64,000 nt of DNA from positions 15,502,001-15,566,000 of the forward strand of contig NC_079878.1 of NCBI RefSeq assembly GCF_029227915.1. The letters run 5' to 3'. The notes under the pieces were generated by a model. It searched no databases. It had not been told where the DNA came from and was given only the letters and a program-made list of their open reading frames with translations. Both the position numbers and the translations under genes were made by a program. The DNA comes from Hydractinia symbiolongicarpus. Its lineage: Eukaryota; Cnidaria; Hydrozoa; Anthoathecata; Hydractiniidae. The first letter of the stretch is position 1. Each line of letters starts with the position of its first letter. Below are positions 9,651 to 18,018 of this stretch, in pieces.

Positions 9651-9680
9651 GATCTAGTGTATTATTCAAAACACTAGATC
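9651..9680. terminator. Perfect 10 bp hairpin between convergent genes
   Basis: GATCTAGTGT and ACACTAGATC pair exactly around a 10 nt A/T loop. The stop codon of the minus-strand gene (9674-9676) lies inside the right arm, and the plus-strand gene ends 22 bp before it. It shares CTARTGTG-type sequence with the hairpin at 7128-7153. Confidence 0.6.
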
Positions 9681-9955
9681 ACCTGCACAATCTCGATCAC
9701 TTCTCCCGTATCTTGATCTATGAGCAAGTCGCCATCATGTACGACACGTCGCTGTTTTTTAGCGAGATCCCTCAAATATTGTTCAAGATTTTTCTCCCAT
9801 GCAATTTTAGCACAAGGCTCGCAGTACGGTCCGTCCGTTTGTGTCGACGCATCCTTATACTTGACTTTGCGTATGGTTTCGACAAGGTATATTCGCTTCA
9901 ACGTAGAGTACCCTTTGAGACCTAAGACTTTAGCTTCTTGTCGCAGTTTGTCCAT
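9674..9955 (-). CDS. Small protein with N-terminal SAP-like domain
   Basis: 93 residues. Residues 1-30 (MDKLRQEAKVLGLKGYSTLK) match the helix-turn-helix pattern of SAP motifs, which bind DNA in other proteins. A CEPC pair follows near residue 45, then an acidic, beta-prone C-terminus. SAP-like small proteins do occur in Polinton-type elements, so a DNA-binding or virion-core role is plausible but inferred. The start lies after ATAAACA, close to the element's usual start context. Confidence 0.65.
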   Translation of the reverse strand: MDKLRQEAKVLGLKGYSTLKRIYLVETIRKVKYKDASTQTDGPYCEPCAKIAWEKNLEQYLRDLAKKQRRVVHDGDLLIDQDTGEVIEIVQVI

Positions 9956-9985
9956 TTGTTTATGTGAACAGCGCCAGGCTACATT

Positions 9986-10129
9986 CTACATGGAGATATG
10001 ACTGCCTTTCGTTGTAGGTGGGGGATGAAACGTCCCCCACCACCACCACCACCCCCAAAAAAACCAGAACAGTTCATCGTAAAAGTCCTCTCGCGCTTCG
10101 GTTTCGATTTCGTCGTGCAGCGTTGCCAT
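9986..10129 (-). CDS. 47-residue Trp-rich small ORF
   Basis: Starts at an ATG directly after CAAAATAA. It begins MATLHDEIETEAREDFYDEL, then a W/F/G-rich stretch encoded by a GGT/TGG-type microsatellite. The first part shares an exact 46 bp block with 3161-3206 in opposite orientation. It overlaps the 3' end of the zinc-ribbon ORF in another frame. The start context and conserved acidic head favour a real small membrane-type protein whose hydrophobic part has been altered by repeat slippage. Confidence 0.45.
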   Translation of the reverse strand: MATLHDEIETEAREDFYDELFWFFWGWWWWWGTFHPPPTTKGSHISM

Positions 10130-10334
10130 TTATTTTGTATATTTTTGGGTCTAACCTGCTTTGCCTCATGGACAAAAAAGTCTCACAAGGGCAGTGGCCA
10201 CCATTGTAAGTGGCATAGTCTTGGTAGCAATACCAACAAAGCACCTTCTCTCCCATACGCAGACGTCTTTGACATCTACCACACCTATCGTAGGCATCTA
10301 GAGTACTTTGACAGTCATCGCAGATTTCTCGCAT
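10074..10334 (-). CDS. Small zinc-ribbon-like protein
   Basis: 86 residues starting MREICDDCQ at an ATG after AAAATAA. CDDC, CGRC, CWYC and CPC clusters in the first ~50 residues suggest two zinc sites; the tail is Arg-rich. It could be a nucleic-acid-binding or regulatory protein of the element. The last ~18 codons overlap the 47-residue ORF, so the true end may be part of a compact overlapping arrangement. Confidence 0.6.
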   Translation of the reverse strand: MREICDDCQSTLDAYDRCGRCQRRLRMGEKVLCWYCYQDYATYNGGHCPCETFLSMRQSRLDPKIYKINGNAARRNRNRSARGLLR

Positions 10335-10356
10335 TTATTTTATGATACACCAAAAA

Positions 10357-10551
10357 TTATTCAGTTTCTTCTAGTTCTTTAATTCTCTCTACTAGAGCGT
10401 TGATAGCACTCTCGCACTCTTCTTCTTTCGCACTTTTCATCACAAGTGCGGTAGAGGTGAGGGCTAGGGCAAATCCCACACCTCCAAAAAGCGTAAAAAG
10501 CATAAAATTTGTGTACCAATCTAGCGCTGTCTTTTTATCGTTGCTTGACAT
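10357..10551 (-). CDS. 64-residue single-pass membrane protein
   Basis: Starts at an ATG after TATAATAA. A short polar head is followed by a hydrophobic segment (FTLFGGVGFALALTSTALVM) and an acidic helical tail (ALVERIKELEETE). It is the outermost gene, about 70 bp inside the right inverted repeat. Function unknown. Confidence 0.55.
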   Translation of the reverse strand: MSSNDKKTALDWYTNFMLFTLFGGVGFALALTSTALVMKSAKEEECESAINALVERIKELEETE

Positions 10552-10623
10552 TTATTATACCAGCAATACGTTTGTTTTTGTCGCTATCCGCAACAATTTT
10601 GAGACTTTTTATTTCCCTTTCTA

Positions 10624-10825
10624 TTCAAACAGATTTGCGCGTTTGTTGATGTCAGCAGTTTTGTCGAGTGCCGTCATGATGTCACGTGACTTGTTTACTC
10701 ATTTGAGGCATGATAAAATCTGTGACGTCACAGATTTTTTAGGGGGTCTAAAAGCAACGTTTTTTAATAGGGCTTTGACCGTCGAAAACCAAAAACCTGG
10801 TTATAAGGGTGTACTACTCTAGCTC
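10624..10825 (-). repeat. Right terminal inverted repeat of the mini-Polinton
   Basis: Inverted copy of 2712-2932, about 200 bp, with the same 20 bp CRE-centred palindrome (about 10717-10736) and CACGTG core. It lacks short segments found in the left copy, such as an extra GCATGC-type stretch and a few bases beside the ATCAT motif. Confidence 0.9.
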
Positions 10826-11996
10826 GAGGAGGGCACATAGCTAGCTACCTTTATCTGGTACACAAAATTTATCACCACATATTATTGTTTTAATTATTCA
10901 TTTTTCATATTTTAACACTTTTTTTATCTGTATAAATATATATATAGCCAAATAAACTTTTAACTTATAAATAACACAACACATCTTTATTCTATATAAA
11001 TGCAAAAGAGCATTTCTATCCCCGCTTTTCGTTTTTAAACTTTTAAAATGTGATCTTAAAAAACATTTCTATCCTCGCTTTTCGATTTTAAAATGCGATC
11101 TAAAAAAACAATTTATGTTATTTTTATAAGCACCCAAGCCTCATTTTGAATTTCAATTGCTTATATCAAATTTATAAAGATACTTAGGTTCAATTTGGAA
11201 AACTTAAGAAACATTTAAGAAACATTACCAGGCTGGATTGTTAAGGAATATAATTCTCAGAAAAGTGAAACTTTAAGCAAACATTATTTTAACTAAATAG
11301 CTTAAAATCAATTCAAGTATCTGCAAACAAGTCAAAGATGTTGCCATTATGATGGTTTCCCAAGTCTTAAAAAAAAGGAGTTTAGCTCCGAAGACACTAA
11401 ACAATGATTAGAAATTATCGATGCTGCATGCAAAATTGTGTTTCCGATTAGGCTACCATTGTGCGTAGGTGCATGATTTTTTTTTAATTCAGAACAAATT
11501 TATTGAGTGTTTGAAAATAACCTTATTGGCAGGGCCCTCAATGCTAGTGCTTAGTGGTATAAAAATAGGCAGGCTTTCGTTTTCATGGTAGCAAAAAGAT
11601 TTTCTTTAAAATTAAGAATTGCATATTAACTTTATAATGCTTACCAATTCTCATGCTATGACTTGTGACGTTTATTGCATTATAAAAATAATAGATACAA
11701 AATTAATAAAATCTCCATTTTTAATTGATATATTTATATAGATGTTTGGAATTACTCTAATGTCATCTTCAGTTTATGTAAGTATTGATAATAAGTCATG
11801 TCACAAGCAGATGACATGATATTGTTCGGCAATTGTCAAACTCCTGTTTATAATTATGCAAAATTAGACTTAATTGAAAAAAATGAACGAATCGTGCTGA
11901 TTTTAATCAGCGTGGCCCAGGGTCATTTCTTCGCGCCGTCTCGGATATCAAAAAAACGTAAAATTGCCCTGGGAATGAGGTTGAGTTTTGAAGATT
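10826..11996. other. Non-coding, AT-rich
   Basis: Two imperfect copies of a ~50 bp unit (CATTTCTATCC, CGCTTTTCG) lie at about 11005-11105. A fragment at 11910-11985 has CCCAGGGTC and CCCTGGGAATGAGGTTG as inverted ends, resembling short cnidarian MITEs. No gene is seen. Confidence 0.4.
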
Positions 11997-12943
11997 TTAT
12001 CCTTTAGACATCCAAGGAGAAAGGATGTATTTATTTTTTATTGTAATTTTCTTTAGAGGAAAAAAATAGTTTTTGTGATGTGAGTATATTCTTAAAAATG
12101 CTTTGTAGGATTTATTGGCATCTTTAGCATTTATTACATCTGTCCAATCCGTGTTTTGTAGTGTTTGAGTGAAGTCCCTTATGGTTTGGTCTTTAAGCAT
12201 CCTTTTGTGGATGATTGTAGATTTATCTGCTAAAGTGTTACAGTTTATAGTTTTTGTTGTAAAAAAATATTTAGGGAAATGATCGGAAATATCTGTTTGA
12301 ATGATGCCCGAAGTAGTATTTTCATTTAAAAAACAATTTAGGAAAACATTGTCAATAATTGTACTGGAACTAGGTGTTACTCGTGTTGGTTTATTAATTA
12401 TCGGTATAAATCCACCAGAAAATAGAGTGTTGAAAACATTTTGAACGTTAGTGTTTGTGTCGTAGGTTAAGGAATCTATGTTAAAATCACCTGTTAGGAA
12501 CACGTGATTGTTTTCACGATTCATCACATTAAGAATTTTTGTTAATATGAAATTAAATTTGATGATATTTCCACTAGGCGGCCTATAAATCACGCCAAGT
12601 AAACTATTTTTCTTTCTTTTGTTTTCAATTTCTAAGGAAAGGATTTCATTGTCATTATTAGAAACTGAGAGATCCTCTCTAACTTTAAATGAGAGGGAAT
12701 CATGCACAAACGCACATATTCCACCACCTTTTTTACTTGTTTTGCGCTCAAAATGGATGCTTTTATAACCAGTGAGCTGGTAGTTATGATCACAATTAAA
12801 GGATTCGTTAGATAACCATGTTTCTGTTAAGACAATTACCTTAAATGTTTGATTTGTCTGTATAAGAAAATGTCTAAAAGACTCAAAGTGTTTTTGCATG
12901 CTTCTGATATTTAAATGGAGGGCGGAAAGCTGCTTGTCGTGAT
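11997..12943 (-). pseudogene. LINE ORF2 fragment: APE-type endonuclease domain
   Basis: About 315 codons, open from just after a stop near 12943. Motifs of the exonuclease-endonuclease-phosphatase fold are in order: HLNIRS, LTETWLS, GGGICAFV, VIYRPPSG, FLTGDFNID, DNVFLN and TDISDHFP. This domain nicks target DNA to prime reverse transcription. The reverse transcriptase that should follow is missing: the frame ends at 11997 after LSPWMSK. Loss of the 3' part is the opposite of normal 5' truncation and implies a later deletion. Confidence 0.85.
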
Positions 12944-13394
12944 ACTAGAGTCTGAGCAAATTTGTTCCATATTATAATACGGTGTATTAAGACGCTCTTT
13001 ATGTTGGTGTTCAAAAAGATTTTTTTCCGCATCTAGATTGTCTGAATGCGTAAGAACGACAAAAATGTTGGAAATAGTTTTTCATATGTGGTCACAGATT
13101 CCATTGTAAAGAGAATGTTAATTTATGTATCATCTTGAAATTTTTTTAAGAATGCCATTGTGCAGCAAACTCTTGCGTCAGAAAGTATTATTTTTAGAAG
13201 AAGAAAATATTTTAAAAAGGTACTGAATGTGCACAACAAAAATTTGTGTAAGAGTACAAAATATAAAAAAAATAATAAAAAACCCTGAAAAACAAGTGTA
13301 AAAAACAATTACCTATCATTTTCAACGTTTTCTTTTCCTTTTATCAATGTCTTATAATGTAGCTTCGACTTTATTCCTGTATCCCGCAGATACT

Positions 13395-13915
13395 TCATTT
13401 CTTTGGAAAGCTCCTTCCTAATTCTAGCTCTGAGAATTCCTCATTTATGTAAGTTTTATTTTCCCACAACCTTTTTTTGTAGTATCTTGATAAAATGTCC
13501 TCTTTGTCCTTATAGTTCAAAAATCTTACAACTATGGTTCTCTTCTTTCTGTTTCTTCGTCCTGTTCTGTGCGCCCTTTCAATTTCCACAGCGTCAGTTC
13601 TTTCCAGTTGGTTTATAATGATATCCTTCACTTTCTTTTCACTTTTCTCCCATGTCTCGTTCTCATTTTCTTCTACGTTATCAAATCTTAAATTATTTCG
13701 TCTTTCTTTATCTTCCAGTTCAGACATGTTTTCCTCAAAAAAGTCATACTGTTTTTGTTGTAGCCAATGTACCTGCTTTATTCGCTCTTTCTCTTGCTCA
13801 TGTTTTTCATTATTGAAACTCAATCCCACCTTTATCCTCGATCTCCTTCTTTAACTCTTTGTTCTGATCTTTCATTTCGTTTCGAATTTCTTGAATTGCT
13901 ATTTCAAAGCGACAC
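13395..13915 (-). pseudogene. LINE ORF1 fragment (L1-type RNA-binding protein)
   Basis: A coiled coil (about 13915-13830, EIRNEMKDQNKELKKEIE) continues after a frame change into a 144-residue frame. That frame has RRNNLRFDNVEENENE, VEIERAHRTG and RTIVVRFLNYKDKEDI, the RRM-type core and C-terminal domain pattern of L1-like ORF1 proteins that bind element RNA. It lies upstream of the endonuclease on the same strand, so both belong to one element. About 450 bp of spacer separates them. Confidence 0.7.
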
Positions 13916-14160
13916 TGATAAATTTAGAAGAGTCAAATGAAACCTTAAATGCAATCATTTTACAAAGACTCCCTTAGGGAGTCAAAAAGGAGTCAAATTG
14001 AGACGCAAGAAGGAGTCAACCCGCAATGACTCCTTTTTGAGGTGCTCATTTGACTCCTTTAGGGTTTCATTTTTTGCTTGACTCCTTGAAAGGAGTCATT
14101 ATTGCGTTCAATGATTGTTGTGCGTTCAATGATTGTTGTGCGTTCAATGATTGTTGTGTA
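13916..14160. repeat. GGAGTCA/TGACTCC-rich palindromic repeat and 18 bp tandem array
   Basis: Eight GGAGTC or GACTCC hexamers occur in about 130 bp (13975-14100) in both orientations, giving nested palindromes such as GACTCCCTTAGGGAGTC. It ends in three exact copies of an 18 bp unit (GCGTTCAATGATTGTTGT) at 14104-14157. Its edge, CACTGATAAATTTAGA, recurs in inverted form near 21905-21945. Confidence 0.7.
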
Positions 14161-14431
14161 GTGTGCTCACATGATTCCTCAAAAGATTTCATCGGGAATA
14201 TCGCATTTAATGATTTCTGCTGTGTTTGACTTTTTTATAAGAGAATACACTCAGATACAATCACTTTAGGTGGAGATTATAGAAATGCGCCTTTTAATAC
14301 TTGGAAACTGTTTTACGGGAAGTCTGTAATTCCTTCTCGAGTGCGATATGAAGAAAGGTATACATGCCTTGTAAATCAAAGTAATCAAAAGATTTTTCAG
14401 GGTCAAATAAAGGAAAATTTAAGAAACATTT
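14161..14431. other. Non-coding gap
   Basis: I see no gene or repeat structure here. Confidence 0.3.
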
Positions 14432-14637
14432 TGTTATATTATGTTTTTTATTGAGATAGACTACGGCTGCAAGCTAGGATTGTTTATCCACCTGTACATA
14501 GCCTTATAACCCTATATATCGATTAGACCTGTACATAGTTTTTATCACTCTTGTTATTTTTATCAAATATGGCTGACTCAAGCTGAAAAGCTTGACTTGT
14601 TCACTCTCTTTACATCCACTCATATCTGCATATAACA
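14432..14637 (+). repeat. Candidate 206 bp LTR with adjacent primer-binding-like site
   Basis: Begins TGTTATAT and ends ATATAACA, a TG...CA pair with an 8 bp inverted end. It is followed at once by TGGTGTCAGAA, which resembles the TGGTRTCAGA-type primer-binding sites of Ty3/Copia elements. That orientation points to a plus-strand 5' LTR, whereas the nearby pol is on the minus strand, so the two may belong to different insertions. No second copy is seen in the window. Confidence 0.45.
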
Positions 14638-14913
14638 TGGTGTCAGAATATTGAATTTGTTACACAAGAACCTTATAATATAATATTTCACAATACTCAC
14701 TGTTGTATCTGAATGAGACACGTATCACACTATTTCGGACGCCATTTTATTCTCCCTCCATCATGTATACAACTCTAATATTACGGCAGACGACATACAC
14801 ATAAAATGGTAGACCAGCTACCGGGACAGACGATACTCACGAAACAACAAGTTTCGCCAACATAAAAAAACGTCCGTGAACATTAATAGACTTTCAGCGT
14901 TCCGTTACCGTTA
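14638..14913. other. Untranslated region next to the Ty3-type pol
   Basis: No gene is visible. On the minus strand a purine tract (GGAGGGAGAA, about 14750-14760) lies downstream of the integrase and could be a polypurine tract. I cannot find the LTR boundary that should follow it. Confidence 0.3.
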
Positions 14914-16710
14914 TTAGTCCATCACGAAGTCATCAAGTCTTCGTGGTTTTTTTCGAGTTCGTTTTTTCATTTCGTCGTCAGTCTTCGCCTCGTCATCGGG
15001 CTTATCGTTGCTTCCTTTGTCGTTGTACTTTTCTGTATCGGATTCGTCGTATGCTACCGTTGCATCGCTGTCGGTATCAGCGTCGTAACTGTTATCTATA
15101 AGATTTTCGTTGTGTATATCATTGTCGATTGATGGTAGCTCTAGTTCGAAGTCGCTGTCACTATCCTCAGAGCTCGTCATTTGGTTTGCACGTTTTTGTA
15201 TAGTGAATCGTGGTGTGTGATACGTCTTAACCTGTCCAGAGTTTCTTAGTGTATCCTTGCCATCTCGCTTTAGGAATATAGCACTCCCTTTTACCCCACT
15301 GACGACGAAAGGTCTTGGGTCCCAGCGACTGGTGTACTTATTTTTGTGTTTCCAGCTGTTGGTGCCCAAAGCTGTTGTGCCAACCTTGATTTGGTGCGGT
15401 TTGACACGTCTGGATTTGTCCATTAAGATCTTGGCTTGCGTCTTTTTTGTAGTAACTAGACGAAGAATATCTGGTCGACTTGTTTTTCCATCGCATTCAC
15501 TGGGACTGGGCAGTTTGTCCCTGAGTGTCCTATTGAACAACAGTTCAGCTGGCGTGACTCCTGTGGTGGCGTGTGGTGTGTTGCGATAATTAAGCAAAAA
15601 GTTTTGCATTACAACACGCCAGTCTTTAGCTTCTGCTATCGCCGTCTCAACGACCTTCTTCAGGTTGCGATTAAACCGTTCTACTTCGCCATTGGCCTGT
15701 GGGTGGTATGGTGTTACTCTTCTGTGGTGGATGTTGAATTTGTTCATTAGTTCTTTAAATGTGTTGCTGACAAATTGAGGTCCGTTTTTGCTTACCAGTT
15801 CGCATCGGCTGAAAAGTTTTCGTAGTTTTGTGACGATGGCGGTCGATGTGATTTTATGCAGGATCTCTACCTCCGGAAATCTACTGAAGTAGTCGATACA
15901 CACGAGAAGATTTTCTTCTGTCGGAAACATGCCACACAGGTCGCAGCCTAGCATTAGCCATGCTCCCCGGGGGATCGGAGTTATTTCCATTGGTGATGGA
16001 GTCTGTGCAGGGCCAACCACTTGGCAAGGGTGACAATGACGTATGAAGTTTTCAATGTCTGCGTTCATTGCCGGCCACCAGACTTTTGTGCGCAGACGTT
16101 GCTTAGTGCGCACTATTCCCTGATGTCCCTCATGTGCAAGGTCGATCACGCGGTGCTTCAATTCCTCTGGCACGACAATTTTGTTGTCACACATGACAAT
16201 TTCTTTCGAGACGGACAAATGCAGTCGTTGACGCTTGAAAGTGGTGACTGCTCCTTTGTCAGGAAAGTGCCCTTTGCGTAGGCACTCCTTCAGCTTCACG
16301 AGGACTGGGTCACGGTGAGTTGCTTCTTGCATGGTAGTAAGGGACAGCGCTACTGGCAGACTGGTGTTGCAAACCATGTGTATATATCGGTCTGCCATTT
16401 TGCTGTCTTCTCTGAGTGTTTGTACGGGGTTCGATCGAGAGAGGTAATCTGCTGGGTTGTTGACTCCGGGTCGAAATTGAACAATGAAATCATACGGAAG
16501 CAGCTTCATTACTCAGCGTTCTATCCTTGGTGGTAGGTTAGATTTCTTCCCGAACAGTGCCACCAACGGTTTGTGATCGGTGTTGACGATAAACGTGATG
16601 CCGTATAGATAGATCTTGAATCGTTCAATGGCAAACAATATGGCTAGAGCTTCACGTTCAATTCGGCTGTATCTTTGTTCAACAGGAGACAGCGATCTGC
16701 TTGCGTAGCT
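14914..16710 (-). pseudogene. Ty3/gypsy-type pol remnant: RNase H end and integrase
   Basis: From 16710 to about 16513 the frame reads as the RNase H C-terminal half (SYASRSLSPVEQRYS, ALAILFAIERF, NTDHKPL). One TGA then interrupts a frame that continues to 14914 for 531 codons. That part has the integrase zinc module (HEGHQG, CHPC), the rve core and an acidic C-terminal tail ending KPRRLDDFVMD. Of the catalytic triad, the first Asp (GCDLCGMF) and the Glu (GEVERFNRN) remain. The second Asp is replaced by Lys in VSKNGPQF, so the enzyme is dead. The element is cut at 16710 by a LINE tail; gag, protease and most of RT are missing. Confidence 0.85.
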
Positions 16711-16900
16711 GATTGATTGATTGATTGATTGATTTAATTTATTTACCGTCGGTTATTATATACAATAGTTCTTTAAAAAAATAATATTTTGCAAAAAACT
16801 AATCAAAACCGACCAAATAATTTTATATATTTACAATTTAGATGAAAACTATAATAAATAAATAATGAATAAATAATAAATAAAAGATAAACATTCCCCC
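16710..16900 (-). mobile_element. 5'-truncated LINE tail (3' UTR) inserted beside the Ty3 pol
   Basis: A (TGAT)n tract at 16710-16735 is followed by TTAATTTATTTACCGTCGG...TATATACAA...CAAAACCGAC. The same arrangement, AATTTATTTATAGTCGG...TATATACAAG...CAAAACCGAC, forms the 3' end of the full-length LINE at 38787-38900. This copy is therefore the 3' UTR of a related element in minus orientation, with the tetranucleotide run as its tail. Confidence 0.7.
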
Positions 16901-18018
16901 TCTCCCATTTTCGTATTGATTACGCAAGTTATGGAATCAATTGCCGACACTCTGTGCATGAACAGTGGTACAGCGGCGAATATCGTCAAAAAATGAAAAA
17001 TAATAACTTTTTTGAAATATCTATTTTTCTTTTAAGTCTTTTGCAAAAAAAGACATTTGTTTTACGATTTGGATGCCTTTTTGGAAAAATACTAATATGT
17101 ATATATATATTTATACTTTGTTTTATATTAACAGAGAATAAACAATGATGTTTTTGAAAAATGGAACTAGTGCTCGTAAGTATAAATTTGATCTCTTTGA
17201 TTCAAATAAGGTTATATCAGGTATGATATTGTTATTGACTTCTTTTATTAACCTTTCCATGGTTTTTATGGTAGTGACCTTTGAATTCTAATGCTATATT
17301 GAATTTTCGTGCGAAAAACCTGTAAATCACCCTTGTCCCCAGTGCCTTTGCGTGGCTTGTACGAAACTGTTTTTGTAAACATAGTTTTGTTAATAATTGA
17401 GTGAGAACGGAGAAGAACACAAAAAAATTCAATATTATTTTTTCTAACCTTTTAAGTTATTTCGATAAAGGAAAAGGTAGGTAAATTTCGAATCCTTTTC
17501 AAGTGCTTTTTCGAACGCACATTTTAAATTTACATTGAAACTTTTAACGCGTGTTTTTATGTTCAGGAGACTGAAAAGAGAAAATTTCAGGAATGGTTGG
17601 AAGTTGAAAGGACTAAACGGAATTCCGTAATAATGCCCGAACAGACTTATAAAACAATGGTAGATTTGAAAGAATAGATGTGAAAGAATAGACAACGTTC
17701 CACGTGCTATGAAAAGAAAATTGCGAAGAAAAAAATTCCAAGTGATGAGTTATCCTACACTTGGTTTATCGGGTGTTTTGTGCTCTCCATTTCCCGATGT
17801 CAGAACATTTTTATATATATCTAATTTTGGAAAAACTAAAGTCACAATTATTTTTTTTATAAACATTTCTACTTTTAAGAAATTTTGTTTCAGGCTCGGC
17901 ATGTTCATATGGTGTTCTCAATTTTTGGATAGCTTCGGTCTAGATGTTCTTATGAGCTTAAGTTCTTAAGCTTAAGGTTTATAAAATTGCCAACTCAAAT
18001 AATTTTACGGTATTTTAG
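16901..18018. other. Non-coding gap
   Basis: Open frames up to 86 residues (16954-17148, 17709-17969) have no signature. The first ~60 bp may still belong to the LINE tail. Nothing else can be supported. Confidence 0.3.

Larger units (their letters stand above)
2712..10825. mobile_element. Mini-Polinton (Maverick-type) element, internally deleted
   Basis: An 8.1 kb unit bounded by ~200-220 bp inverted repeats and packed with genes on both strands. It holds an rve integrase of the Polinton type, the two ends of a capsid-like gene, membrane and coiled-coil proteins, a SAP-like protein and a zinc-ribbon protein. Protein-primed DNA polymerase B, packaging ATPase and Ulp1-like protease, the usual Polinton core, are absent. 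The interior is visibly richer in G+C than the flanks. Several ORFs are intact although the capsid gene is gutted, which suggests a recently mobile but non-autonomous copy. No clean 6 bp target duplication is visible; the only match beside the ends is a palindromic AGCT, which is uninformative. Confidence 0.85.

Noticed and set aside
2706-10831. 6 bp target-site duplication of the mini-Polinton
   Set aside because: No 6-mer repeats directly at the ends; the shared AGCT is a palindrome inside the inverted repeat.
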